Of a DNA stretch of 64,000 bases, positions 24,923 through 32,813 are shown piece after piece. Location of the stretch: the NCBI RefSeq assembly GCF_014267175.1, contig NZ_JACMTR010000002.1, positions 1,624,001 through 1,688,000 on the forward strand. The letters are read 5' to 3'. Made by a program: the position numbers and the translations under genes. The notes below the pieces were generated by a model. It was given only the letters and a program-made list of their open reading frames with translations. It searched no databases and was not told the origin of the DNA. This DNA is from Pseudonocardia sp. C8 (GTDB lineage: Bacteria; Actinomycetota; Actinomycetes; Mycobacteriales; Pseudonocardiaceae). The number at the start of each line of letters is the position of its first letter. The first letter of the stretch is position 1.

Positions 24923-25029
24923 GGTCACTCCTGGTGGTGGGGCGTTCGGGTGCGGAGTGCGTACCCGCCGTCGGCGAGGCCATGCGCGCGGGGGACGGCG
25001 GCCGCCGTTCCGCGGAACGCGCGCCGCCG

Positions 25030-25704
25030 TCACCCGGTCTCGCCGGTGTCGGCGTGCGCGGCGCCCACCGGCTTGGACTCCGGCGAGCCGCGCTGGCGCA
25101 GGTAGATCGCGAGGACCGCCATCGATCCCACGGCGAGCATCTCGGACTGCCAGTTCTGCAGGGTCCGGTTCCAGAAGTCGGCTCCGCCGATGTACTCCAG
25201 CCAGCCGACCGGGTCCTGGTGGTGGCCGAGCTGCTCGGTGTTGTAGGCCGCCCACCCGGTGACCGCCTGGGCCAGCCACGACAGCACGAAGATCCCGCCC
25301 ATCACGAGCCCCAGCGAGTGCGCGAACACGGCCTGCCGCCAGCCGTGCCGGTGCGCCCAGCGCGGCGAGTCCGCGCGGGCGTGCGGGCCCACCAGCTGCT
25401 CCGCGTCGGATTCCGAGCCGGCCTTCTCCACGTCCTTCGACTCCGGCGAGCCCTTCTGGACCAGCCACACCGTGGCGAAGATGTAGAGGAAGAACTGCAG
25501 GTACTCCGACTGCCAGTTCTCGACGACGTCGACGGCGAACGTCGACGACGTCACCCACTGGACCAGCGACACCGGTTCCGCGCCGCGGGTGAGCTGCTCG
25601 TCGTTGTACTGCGCCTGCCCGGCGACCGCCTGGCCCGCCAGCGTGACCAGGAACAGGGCGCCGAACCCCAGCCCCAGCCCGTTGACGCGAAGGTTCCGGC
25701 GCAT
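25030..25704 (-). CDS. DUF6766 family membrane protein
   Basis: 224 residues with four hydrophobic helices in two similar halves. Each half has AGQA/TGWAAYN-type helix ends followed by W..SEYLQ or W..SEMLA and a cytoplasmic (Q)(K/R)GSPESK motif, which is seen twice. I recognise this as the DUF6766 family, common in actinobacteria and alphaproteobacteria and without a known role. ATG 25704 fits the family start MRRNLRVNG; GTG 25713, which overlaps the previous stop, is an alternative and would mean translational coupling. Confidence 0.8.
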   Translation of the reverse strand: MRRNLRVNGLGLGFGALFLVTLAGQAVAGQAQYNDEQLTRGAEPVSLVQWVTSSTFAVDVVENWQSEYLQFFLYIFATVWLVQKGSPESKDVEKAGSESDAEQLVGPHARADSPRWAHRHGWRQAVFAHSLGLVMGGIFVLSWLAQAVTGWAAYNTEQLGHHQDPVGWLEYIGGADFWNRTLQNWQSEMLAVGSMAVLAIYLRQRGSPESKPVGAAHADTGETG

Positions 25705-25709
25705 GCCAC

Positions 25710-25802
25710 TCACCGGCCCAGCAGCCCGAGCAGCGTGAAGTACGCCAGCCCGAGCCCGATCACGGCCAGGTAGGTCACGAACAGCACGCGTACCGATCTC
25801 AC
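25710..25802 (-). CDS. 30-residue single-pass membrane peptide
   Basis: The frame from GTG 25802 encodes VRSVRVLFVTYLAVIGLGLA and a further ten residues ending in LLGR: two basic residues, then one hydrophobic helix. Its GTG overlaps the stop of the upstream lipoprotein gene (GTGA), and its own stop overlaps a GTG of the DUF6766 gene. That double coupling argues that it is translated. Function unknown; it may be a subunit or regulator of a membrane complex with its neighbours. Confidence 0.55.
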   Translation of the reverse strand: MRSVRVLFVTYLAVIGLGLAYFTLLGLLGR

Positions 25803-26182
25803 GGCCCCTCCAGGCGGCATGCGTAGGGCGCCTCCCCGGCGGGGGCGCAGCCGGCTGCGGACACGGCCCAGCCGTCGCCGGCACGGGTGAGGAACAGTGT
25901 GTCGCCGGCGACGCGGACCAGGGCCTGGTCGCCCCACACCTCGACGTGCTGCACCTGCCCGCCCGGGCGGGTGCCGCCGGCCACCGTGTCCGGGCACGCG
26001 CCCGGCCGGTCGTGCTCGACGGCCGCGCGCGTGGCGGGGGCGAGCAGAGCGCAGCGGGTGGCCGGGTCGCCGGTGGCGAATGCGGTGGCGACCCGTTCGA
26101 CCTGCGGGACCTGGCCTGCCGCGCAGGCACTCACCAGCCCGGCCGCCGCAGCGGCCAGGCCGAGCACACCGACCATGGCCAC
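25799..26182 (-). CDS. Small secreted lipoprotein of unknown function
   Basis: 127 residues starting with a signal (MAMVGVLGLAAAAAGLVSAC) whose LVSAC is a lipobox. The mature part is a small cystatin/SnoaL-like alpha-beta domain (FATGDPATRCALLAPATRAAV, GDQALVRVAGDTLFLTRAGDGWAVSAAGC) with two cysteines likely to form a disulfide. Proteins of this kind are frequent in actinobacteria and have no known function. GTG 26182 and ATG 26176 are both possible starts after GGAGGGG. It heads a coupled three-gene set with the 30-residue peptide and DUF6766. Confidence 0.75.
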   Translation of the reverse strand: MAMVGVLGLAAAAAGLVSACAAGQVPQVERVATAFATGDPATRCALLAPATRAAVEHDRPGACPDTVAGGTRPGGQVQHVEVWGDQALVRVAGDTLFLTRAGDGWAVSAAGCAPAGEAPYACRLEGP

Positions 26183-26259
26183 GATCGTTGCTACCCCTCC
26201 GGAGTGGACCGGAAACCCCGGCCGGGCATGACCGGCGTGCCCGGGGGTAGGCGCGGCCG

Positions 26260-27063
26260 ATGACGGAGACGAGCAGACGCGACAGGCCGCTGGCCCTGGT
26301 CACCGGGGCATCCTCGGGCATCGGGCGGGAGCTGGCCCGCGAACTGGCCGGGCGCGGGTTCGACCTGGTCGTCTGTGCCGAGGACGCGGAGCTGGACGAC
26401 GCGGCCCGCGCGTTCGAGGAGTCCGGAGCCGAGGTCGCACCGGTCCGGACCGACCTGCGCCGGCCGGAGGGCGTGGACCAGGTGTGGTCGGCGGTCGAGG
26501 CCGGCGGGCGCCCGCTCGCGGCGGCCGCGTTGAACGCCGGTGTCGGGCAGGGCGGTCCGTTCGTCGGGACCGACCTCGTCGAGGACCGCTCGATCATCGA
26601 CCTCAACATCACCTCGACCGTGCACCTGGCCAAGCTCGTGCTCACCGACATGGTCGCCCGGGGCGAGGGACGGGTGCTGATCACCTCGTCGGTCGCGGCG
26701 ACGACGCCGGGGACCTACCAGGCCGTCTACAACGCGTCGAAGTCGTTCCTGCAGTCGTTCGCGCTCGCCGTGCGGGCCGAGCTGCGCGACACCGGCGTGA
26801 CCGTGACGTCGTTGATGCCGGGCCCGACCGAGACCGAGTTCTTCGAGCGTGCCGACATGACCGACACCCGGGTCGGCGCGGGGGAGAAGGACGACCCGGT
26901 GCAGGTGGCCCGGCAGGGTGTCGAGGCGATGCTCGACGGCCGGGAGAAGGTGCTGGCCGGGTCGCTGTCGACCCGGGCGACCGGGGCGGCGACCGCAGTG
27001 CTCCCGGACTCGGTGAAGGCGGCGGTGCACGGGCGGATGGCGAAGCCCGGCTCCGCCGGGTGA
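26260..27063 (+). CDS. Short-chain dehydrogenase/reductase
   Basis: 267 residues, classical SDR: NAD(P)-binding VTGASSGIGRELA, LNAGVGQGGPF in place of NNAG, catalytic serine in VLITSSVAATTPG and YNASK with the catalytic Tyr and Lys. MPGPTETEFFERADM follows the substrate loop. Cysteine or acidic residue after beta-2 is not conclusive for the cofactor. It is transcribed divergently from the lipoprotein set and stands alone. Substrate unknown; related proteins are annotated as general oxidoreductases. Confidence 0.88.
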   Translation: MTETSRRDRPLALVTGASSGIGRELARELAGRGFDLVVCAEDAELDDAARAFEESGAEVAPVRTDLRRPEGVDQVWSAVEAGGRPLAAAALNAGVGQGGPFVGTDLVEDRSIIDLNITSTVHLAKLVLTDMVARGEGRVLITSSVAATTPGTYQAVYNASKSFLQSFALAVRAELRDTGVTVTSLMPGPTETEFFERADMTDTRVGAGEKDDPVQVARQGVEAMLDGREKVLAGSLSTRATGAATAVLPDSVKAAVHGRMAKPGSAG

Positions 27064-27255
27064 CCACAGCGGGACAGCGGACCGCGCTGCAGCTCGGCCG
27101 GGTCCTGGTGGGAGCCCAACCGACGGTCCGGGACTGGGGCGCACCCGGTTCCGGCGCCCGGGACGCCACGCCGACGCCATCCGCGCGCGCACCGCGCGTG
27201 AACACTGCGGATCACGGGTAGCCGCAGGACGGACGCGACCACCGAGGAGGTAGCG

Positions 27256-27891
27256 ATGCCGAACCCGGGAAGCCACAGCTACGACGTCAAGCGGACCCGG
27301 CTGCGCGACCGGTACGACGACGAGGGCACGCTGCACACCAACGACGGCAAGGCCGACCGGGCCGCGAACGCCGAGCTCGAACGCGAGCACCCGCCGAGGA
27401 CGCTCGGTGACCCGGACCGTGCGGCCGGGCCGCGGGGCGAGCAGGGCGGTACCGGTGCCGCCACACCCGTCCTGCGCAGCACCGCGTTCGTGGATCACGA
27501 CCTGATCCCCGCCGAGTACATCGAGGCCGGGCCGCCGCTGCAGTGGGCCGGTGCGCCGGACGGCACCGCCGAGTTCGCGCTGCTCTGCGAGGACCGCGAC
27601 GCCGGCGACGCCGCGCACTGGGTCGCCGCCGGTATCCCCGGTGACGTCACCGGGATCGACTCGCCGCGCGCCCTACCGGAGGGCGCCGTGCCCGGGCTGT
27701 CCGACGACGGCACGCTCGGCTGGCGGGCGCCCCAGCCGCCGGTCGGGGACGCGCATCGCCTGGTGTTCCGGCTGCTGGCGCTGGACCGCACGCTCGGGTT
27801 CGGCGAGGGGGTGACGGCGGCCGAGGTGCGCCGCGCCGCCGAGGGGCACGTCCTCGCGCGCGGCAACCTGGTCGGCGTGGTGGCGCGGTAG
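27256..27891 (+). CDS. YbhB/YbcL (PEBP-like) protein with N-terminal extension
   Basis: 211 residues in two parts. Residues ~1-60 are charged and low in structure (SYDVKRTRLRDRYDDEGTLH, ADRAANAELEREH), a module that also occurs as a stand-alone small actinobacterial protein. Residues ~70-205 are a phosphatidylethanolamine-binding-like domain: GPPLQWAGAPDGTAEFALLCEDRDA, HWVAAGIPGDVTGI and PPVGDAHRLVFRLLALD, corresponding to the DPDAP and GxHR ligand-site motifs in altered form. PEBP-like bacterial proteins have no settled function. ATG 27256 follows GAGGAGG. Confidence 0.8.
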   Translation: MPNPGSHSYDVKRTRLRDRYDDEGTLHTNDGKADRAANAELEREHPPRTLGDPDRAAGPRGEQGGTGAATPVLRSTAFVDHDLIPAEYIEAGPPLQWAGAPDGTAEFALLCEDRDAGDAAHWVAAGIPGDVTGIDSPRALPEGAVPGLSDDGTLGWRAPQPPVGDAHRLVFRLLALDRTLGFGEGVTAAEVRRAAEGHVLARGNLVGVVAR

Positions 27892-28022
27892 CCGCCACCA
27901 CGCGCGGCACGCCGGCCCGGCCGGCGGGTGCCGAGGGTGGGCATGGACGCCGGCGACCGCGGGTAGTCGACCTCCGGTTGAGCCACCAGCCCGAGCAGTG
28001 ACCCCGCACGGCTGGAGCGACC

Positions 28023-28802
28023 ATGCCCACCGACCTCATCGTCCGCGGCGCCGAGCGGATCGGCGCCGCACTCGTCGCCGGCCTCGACGACGGACCGGGC
28101 GGGCCGCGCGACGGCGAGCAGGCGGCCCCGGTCGACGGGGACCCGGTGCTGCTCGTCGGCGGTTTCGCCACCACGCCACCGCTGCTGGGCCCGATGGCCC
28201 GCTGGCTGTCCGCCCTCGGCTACGCCCCGACACCGGTGGCGATCGGCGCCGGCCTGGACTGCGGGCAGCGCAGCGTCGACGCCCTCACCGAGCGGGTGCG
28301 CGAGCGTGCCGACCGCACGGGGCGCCCGGTGCGGCTGCTCGGGCACAGCCGTGGCGGGCAGTTCGCCCGTGCGGCCGGTGCCCGGACCCCCGGCCACGTG
28401 GCCGGCCTGGTCACCCTGGGCACCCCGTTCGACCTGTACGGGCTCGCAGTGCCGACGATGGGCGCGATGGCGACCGTCGCCGTGGCCGGCACCATCGGGC
28501 TGCCCCGGCTGGCCCGGCTCAGCTGCCTGTTCGGCGAGTGCTGCCGCCGCTTCCGGTCGGAGCTGCGTGCCCCGTGGCCGGACGGGACACCGTTCACCAG
28601 CATCTACAGCCGCGCCGACCGGGTCGTCCCGGCCCGCGCCAGCATCGATCCCTCGGCGAGCAACGTCGAGGTGCCCGGCACCCACAACGGCCTGCTCCTC
28701 GGCCGCACCGCGCACCGCGCGATCGCCGAGGCGTTGGCCCGCTGCGAACCGGCCCCGGCCGCGGAGCAGCGGGGCGGGGCGCTCCGGGCGACGGTGGCGT
28801 AG
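28023..28802 (+). CDS. Alpha/beta hydrolase, lipase-like
   Basis: 259 residues. The oxyanion segment VLLVGGFATTPPLLGPMARWL, nucleophile elbow LGHSRGG (Ser), acid SRADRVVPA (Asp) and PGTHNGLLLG (His) give a complete triad in the order of small esterases/lipases such as LipA-type or PGAP1-like proteins. No signal peptide is evident, so it is probably cytoplasmic. It precedes the DUF2071 gene by 42 bp on the same strand. Natural substrate unknown. Confidence 0.85.
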   Translation: MPTDLIVRGAERIGAALVAGLDDGPGGPRDGEQAAPVDGDPVLLVGGFATTPPLLGPMARWLSALGYAPTPVAIGAGLDCGQRSVDALTERVRERADRTGRPVRLLGHSRGGQFARAAGARTPGHVAGLVTLGTPFDLYGLAVPTMGAMATVAVAGTIGLPRLARLSCLFGECCRRFRSELRAPWPDGTPFTSIYSRADRVVPARASIDPSASNVEVPGTHNGLLLGRTAHRAIAEALARCEPAPAAEQRGGALRATVA

Positions 28803-28844
28803 CGCCGCGTCGAGGGACGAGCCGGAGCCGGGCATCCTGGTCCG

Positions 28845-29657
28845 ATGCCCGACCCGCCCCCGCGGACAGCGCCGCCGCTGCCGCGCCCGCACCTGCTCCG
28901 GCAGCACTGGTGCGACGTCACGTTCCTGCACTGGGCCGTCCCACCGGGCAGCGTGCAGCACCTGCTCCCGCCCGGTACCGAGCCGGACGTCGCGGACGGG
29001 GCGACCTACGTCGGGCTGGTGCCGTTCCGGCTGGTCGGCACGGCGGCCGCCCACGGTCCCGCGATCCCGTGGGCCGGCACGTTCCTCGAGACGAACGTGC
29101 GCCTCTACACGGTCGACGGAACCGGCCGCCGTGGCGTCGTCTTCCTCAGCATGGACGCCGGGCGCGCCCTGCCCGTCGTCGTGGGGCGCGCCGTGTTCGG
29201 GCTGCCCTACCGGTGGTCGCGGATGCGGTTCCGCGCCGACGGGGACGTCCGCTCGTACACCACCCGGCTCCGCGGGCGCGGACCGGAGACCCGCAGCCGG
29301 GTGGTGGTCCGCCCGGCCGGGCCCGCGCCGGACGGGCCGCTGGAACGGTTCCTCACCGCACGCTGGGGCCTGCACGTGGCGCGGCTCGGCCGCACCTGGT
29401 ACCTCCCGAACAGCCACGCCCCCTGGCCGCTGCGGCGGGCAGAGCTGCTCGAGCTCGACGACGGCCTGCTCGCCGCGGCCGGCCTGGGTGACGTGGCGCG
29501 GCGGCCACCGGACCACGTGGCGTTCAGCGAGGGTGTCACGGCGACATTCGCTCCTCCGGCGCCCGTGAGTGGTGAGCGGTGCCAGGGCACTGCCAACCAC
29601 TCACGAGCGCCGGAGGGGCCGCCTGGTTCGGGCCCGGCCCGCCGGGGTACGGCGTGA
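28845..29657 (+). CDS. DUF2071 (YqjF-like) protein
   Basis: 270 residues with the DUF2071 hallmarks: LLRQHWCDVTFLHWAVPPGSV, LVPFRLVG, ETNVRLYTVDGTGRRGVVFLSMDAG and GLPYRWSRM. The family is a beta-rich acetoacetate-decarboxylase-like fold of unknown function (YqjF). The last ~40 residues are atypical because the reading frame runs through a strong hairpin (29554-29615) before reaching a stop, so the ancestral protein probably ended earlier. ATG 28845 is the first good start after the preceding stop. Confidence 0.85.
   Translation: MPDPPPRTAPPLPRPHLLRQHWCDVTFLHWAVPPGSVQHLLPPGTEPDVADGATYVGLVPFRLVGTAAAHGPAIPWAGTFLETNVRLYTVDGTGRRGVVFLSMDAGRALPVVVGRAVFGLPYRWSRMRFRADGDVRSYTTRLRGRGPETRSRVVVRPAGPAPDGPLERFLTARWGLHVARLGRTWYLPNSHAPWPLRRAELLELDDGLLAAAGLGDVARRPPDHVAFSEGVTATFAPPAPVSGERCQGTANHSRAPEGPPGSGPARRGTA
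29554..29615. repeat. Palindromic hairpin element, copy 2
   Basis: Arms CTCCGGCGCCCGTGAGTGGT (29554-29573) and ACCACTCACGAGCGCCGGAG (29596-29615) pair over 20 bp with one mismatch and a 22-nt loop. The GTGAGTGGT core is the same as at 1533-1578. It overlaps the 3' end of the DUF2071 gene and probably ends its transcript. Confidence 0.75.
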
Positions 29658-29729
29658 CCAGCACCCGTTCGCACGACCGGAGGCACCGTGAGGGAGACAT
29701 CGAGGAGCTCGTCGTGATCGAGGCGTCCC

Positions 29730-29933
29730 GTGCCGGCTGAACCGACCCGTGTGACCGTGACCGACGACGGGCCGCTCCTCGTCCACGGGCCGGTGGAGGT
29801 CGAGCTGCCCGACGGGCGCCGGGTCCGGTCCGACCGCCCGGTCACGGCCCTGTGCACCTGCCGGCGCACCCGGCGTCCGCCGTTCTGCGACACCAGCCAC
29901 CGCGCCCGGGTCCGAGAGGAGCGACGACCGTGA
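29730..29933 (+). CDS. CDGSH-type iron-sulfur protein
   Basis: 67 residues. The single metal motif is LCTCRRTRRPPFCDTSH: C42, C44, C53 and H57 match the C-x-C-x2-(S/T)-x3-P-x-C-D-x-(S/T)-H signature of CDGSH proteins, which hold a redox-active 2Fe-2S cluster with three Cys and one His ligand (mitoNEET family). N-terminal VTVTDDGPLLVHGPVEV is the usual beta lead-in. GTG 29730 is the start. Its stop overlaps the GTG of the diiron enzyme (GTGA), so it may serve as electron donor or cluster carrier for that enzyme. Confidence 0.9.
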   Translation: MPAEPTRVTVTDDGPLLVHGPVEVELPDGRRVRSDRPVTALCTCRRTRRPPFCDTSHRARVREERRP

Positions 29934-30967
29934 CCAGCACCGTGACCACCACCGGGCCGATCGCCCGGACCGGCCTCGCCCCGCTGCCGGGTGCGCGCGG
30001 CCCGCTGTCGGCGACGGTGCTCGCGCTCCTGTGGGGCGAGGACCCGCCGCCCGCCGATCCCGGCTCCGCGGACCCGTTCGGCGACGACCTGCACCTCGCC
30101 CTGCACTGCTGTTACGAGCTGCACTACCGCGGCTTCACCGGTGTCGACGACGACCGGGAGTGGGACCTGCGGCTGCTGGGGATGCGGCGGTCGCTGGAGG
30201 AGCGGTTCCTGGCCGCGCTGCGGGCCGAGGTGGCACCGGACGACGACGTCGCGGGCGCCGTCGACGCCCTGCTGGTCGAACCGGTGGGGCCCGGCGCCGA
30301 GCCCGGCGTCTCGCACCACCTCCAGCGCAGCGGGGAGTTCTGGCAGCTGCGCGAGTACGTCGTGCACCGCTCGATCTACCACCTGAAGGAGGCCGACCCG
30401 CAGGCGTGGGTGATTCCCCGGCTGCCGGTCGCGGCCAAGGCCGGGCTGGTCGGCGTCGAGCACGACGAGTACGGCGCGGGCGACCCGGACCGGACGCACG
30501 CGAACCTGTTCGCCGCCATGATGCGCGAGCTCGGCCTGTCCGACGGGTACGGCCACTACGTCGACGCGGTGCCCGCCGCCACGCTCGCCGAGGTCAACTT
30601 CATGTCGCTGTGCGGGCTGCGGCGCAGCCTGCGCGGCGCGCTGGTCGGCCAGTTCGCGCTGGTCGAGCTGACGTCGTCACCCGGATCTGCACGGCTGGTC
30701 CGCGGTATGCGCCGGCTCGGCTGCGGACCGGCCGCGGTCCGGTTCTACGACGAGCACGTCGAGGCCGACGCGGTGCACGAGCAGGTCGTCCGCCGCGGGG
30801 TGCTGGCCCCGCTGCTCGCCGACGAGCCCGGCCTCGCCGCGGATGTCGTGTTCGGGATCCGGGCGGCCGGCGTCCTCGGCGACCGGCTCGGTGCGGCGAT
30901 GCTCGACGCCTGGTCGGCCGGCCGGTCCAGCCTGCGCGTGCCGCTGCCGGACGGGCCCGGCCGGTGA
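29930..30967 (+). CDS. Heme-oxygenase-like diiron oxidase (iron-containing redox enzyme family)
   Basis: 345 residues of the Haem_oxygenas_2 type, an all-helical fold. Candidate metal ligands stand in FWQLREYVVHRSIYHLKEAD (E142, H146/H151), LVGVEHDEYG (E177, H178), DRTH (H190) and FYDEHVEADAVHEQV (H276, D280, H283). Known relatives (UndA, BesC, SznF central domain) use a labile Fe2 centre for oxidative cleavage, desaturation or N-oxygenation of small substrates. GTG 29930 and the following gene's GTG overlap stops by four bases, so the trio is one translational unit. Which residues bind iron and what is oxidised are unresolved. Confidence 0.85.
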   Translation: MTSTVTTTGPIARTGLAPLPGARGPLSATVLALLWGEDPPPADPGSADPFGDDLHLALHCCYELHYRGFTGVDDDREWDLRLLGMRRSLEERFLAALRAEVAPDDDVAGAVDALLVEPVGPGAEPGVSHHLQRSGEFWQLREYVVHRSIYHLKEADPQAWVIPRLPVAAKAGLVGVEHDEYGAGDPDRTHANLFAAMMRELGLSDGYGHYVDAVPAATLAEVNFMSLCGLRRSLRGALVGQFALVELTSSPGSARLVRGMRRLGCGPAAVRFYDEHVEADAVHEQVVRRGVLAPLLADEPGLAADVVFGIRAAGVLGDRLGAAMLDAWSAGRSSLRVPLPDGPGR

Positions 30968-31929
30968 ACGCCGGTCCGGTCGCGCTCGAGCACGGCGCCG
31001 TCGACGAGGCCGCCGAGCTGCGCGCCCGCCTCACCGAACCCGACCCGGGGATCCCGCCGTGGTTCGGCTACGACGCGCGCGGGTCGCAGCTGTTCGAGCA
31101 GATCACCGAGCTGCCGACGTACTACCTGACCCGGGTCGAGTGGGGCCTGCTGCGGCGCCACACCGACGACATCGCCCAGCGGCTGGGCTGCGCCCGGGTC
31201 GCCGAGCTGGGCTCGGGCAGCGGGAAGAAGACCCGGCTGCTCCTGGCGGCCTGCGCGCGGCGCCGGCCCACCACCTACCTGCCGGTCGACGTGAGCCGGG
31301 AGATGCTCGAGCACAGCGCCGCGCGGCTCGCCGGGATCCCCGGCCTGGCCGTGACCGGGCTGTGGGGTCGGTACGAGGCCGGCCTCGACCGGCTGCGCGA
31401 CGACGGCGGCGCGCCGCTGGCGGTGCTGTTCCTCGGCGCCAACATCGGCAACGCCACCCCGGCCGAGCGTGCCGCGCTGCTCGCCCGCGTCGCGGCCACC
31501 CTCCGCCCCGGCGACGCCCTGCTCGTCTCGGCCGACCTGCTCAAACCGGCGACGGTGTTCGAGACCTGCTACAACGACCCGCCCGGCCACACCGCGTTCG
31601 CGGAGTTCCGGCTCAACCACCTCACGCGGCTCGCGTGCCGCTTCGGGGAGGGCCGGGTCGACCTGACCGGCTTCCGGCCCGCCGCGCACTACGACGGCGC
31701 CGCCGAGGTCGTCGACGGCCGGCTGTGGGCCCGCCGCGACCAGCAAATCACCCTGCCGGGGCTCGGGCTGGACCTCGCGCTGCGCCGCGGCGACGGCCTC
31801 AACGTCGGCGTCTCCGCGAAGTTCGACCGGGACCGGTTCTGCCGGGAGGTCGCCTCGCACGGCCTGGCGAGCGAGGCCGAGTGGATCGACCACGACAACC
31901 GGTACGGGATCTTCCTGTTCCGCCGCTGA
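30964..31929 (+). CDS. EgtD-like amino acid N-methyltransferase with altered substrate pocket
   Basis: 321 residues, the same length as mycobacterial EgtD. It has the EgtD N-terminal motif WFGYDARGSQLFEQITELP and continues TYYLTR, SAM-binding ELGSGSGKKT (81-90), VDVSREML, FLGANIGN, and NVGVSAKF near the C-terminus. In EgtD, Met252 and Glu282 shape the histidine pocket; here the aligned residues are G252 and G282, while S284 is kept. The enzyme therefore probably trimethylates or methylates an amino acid other than histidine. No egtB, egtC or egtE gene is nearby. GTG 30964 overlaps the previous stop. Confidence 0.88.
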   Translation: MNAGPVALEHGAVDEAAELRARLTEPDPGIPPWFGYDARGSQLFEQITELPTYYLTRVEWGLLRRHTDDIAQRLGCARVAELGSGSGKKTRLLLAACARRRPTTYLPVDVSREMLEHSAARLAGIPGLAVTGLWGRYEAGLDRLRDDGGAPLAVLFLGANIGNATPAERAALLARVAATLRPGDALLVSADLLKPATVFETCYNDPPGHTAFAEFRLNHLTRLACRFGEGRVDLTGFRPAAHYDGAAEVVDGRLWARRDQQITLPGLGLDLALRRGDGLNVGVSAKFDRDRFCREVASHGLASEAEWIDHDNRYGIFLFRR

Positions 31930-32028
31930 GCCCGGAGCCGGAGGCCACGTCGTCGATAGCGATCGCCGAGTACCTGGTCGCGGAGCACGCGAGCGCGGGC
32001 CGTGAGATCCGCGGTGGTCGTCGGTGCT

Positions 32029-32763
32029 TCACCTCCCGCCGTCCGCCTCGCTCCGATAGACACAGGCGAACCCTTCGATGTGCTCGCGCATCAGGGTGCT
32101 CGCACGATCGGCGTCACCGTCGAGGTAGGCCTCGACGATCTCGCGGTGCTCGTCGAGCTCCTTGATGCTCGTGTCGTATCGCTGCCACCCCTGCACGACG
32201 GCGAGCGTGAGCCGGTCGCCGTACGACGCGACGACGTCGATGATCTCCTGGTTGCCGCATTCCGCGATCAAGGCGCCGTGCAGGCGGCGGTTGGCCTGCG
32301 CCAGCGTGGGGTGGCGGGTGTGCTGGGCGACCTCCTCGATGCTGCGCATCGTCTCGCGAACGTGCCGGCGGCCTTCCTGCGTGCTGCGGGTGCATGCTCG
32401 CCCGATTGCCGTCGATTCCAGGATCGCCCGGATATCGAAGATGTTCTGCACGTCCTCGGAGGACAGGACGCGGACGCGCCAGGTGCGGAACGCGTCCGTG
32501 GTGATCAGGCCGCTGTGCGCGAGGAGTCGCAGCGCTTCCCGCACCGGTGTCTTCGACATGCCCAGTTGCTGCACGAGGTCGGCCTCGACGAGTGGAGCGC
32601 CCGGGAGTAGTGCTCCCTCGAGAATTGCGCTGCGCAACTGCTGCTCTGCCTTGTCCGCCAGCGGGACCCGCGTCGTTCCCGACCTCTTCGGGGCCCGGTC
32701 CCAACGCGGTGTGGCTTCCGCTCCTGCGACCTCTGCGCGACCGCCGTTGACACCGTCTGGCAT
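32029..32763 (-). CDS. GntR-family regulator, FCD subfamily
   Basis: 244 residues. An N-terminal tail of ~30 is followed by the GntR winged helix (LADKAEQQLRSAILEGALLPG, LVEADLVQQLGMSKTPVREALRLLAHSGLI) and a helical FCD effector domain with metal-type residues (D..RAILE, NRRLHGALIAECGN, HREIVEAYLDGDADRAS). FCD proteins sense small carboxylates or amino acids. It is divergent from the M24-TPP-MHS-dehydrogenase operon and 50 bp from it, so it most likely controls that operon through the site at 32781-32792. Confidence 0.9.
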   Translation of the reverse strand: MPDGVNGGRAEVAGAEATPRWDRAPKRSGTTRVPLADKAEQQLRSAILEGALLPGAPLVEADLVQQLGMSKTPVREALRLLAHSGLITTDAFRTWRVRVLSSEDVQNIFDIRAILESTAIGRACTRSTQEGRRHVRETMRSIEEVAQHTRHPTLAQANRRLHGALIAECGNQEIIDVVASYGDRLTLAVVQGWQRYDTSIKELDEHREIVEAYLDGDADRASTLMREHIEGFACVYRSEADGGR

Positions 32764-32780
32764 GGTGCGTACCTTTCGCG

Positions 32781-32792
32781 TATCAAATGATA
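32781..32792. promoter_or_regulatory. Candidate GntR operator TATC-N4-GATA
   Basis: TATCAAATGATA in the 50-bp divergent gap between the GntR gene and the next operon is an inverted TATC/GATA pair, like FCD-type operator sites. It is one of very few AT-rich patches in the region. Confidence 0.5.
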
Positions 32793-32813
32793 TACCGTTT
32801 GAGGAGCGGCCTG

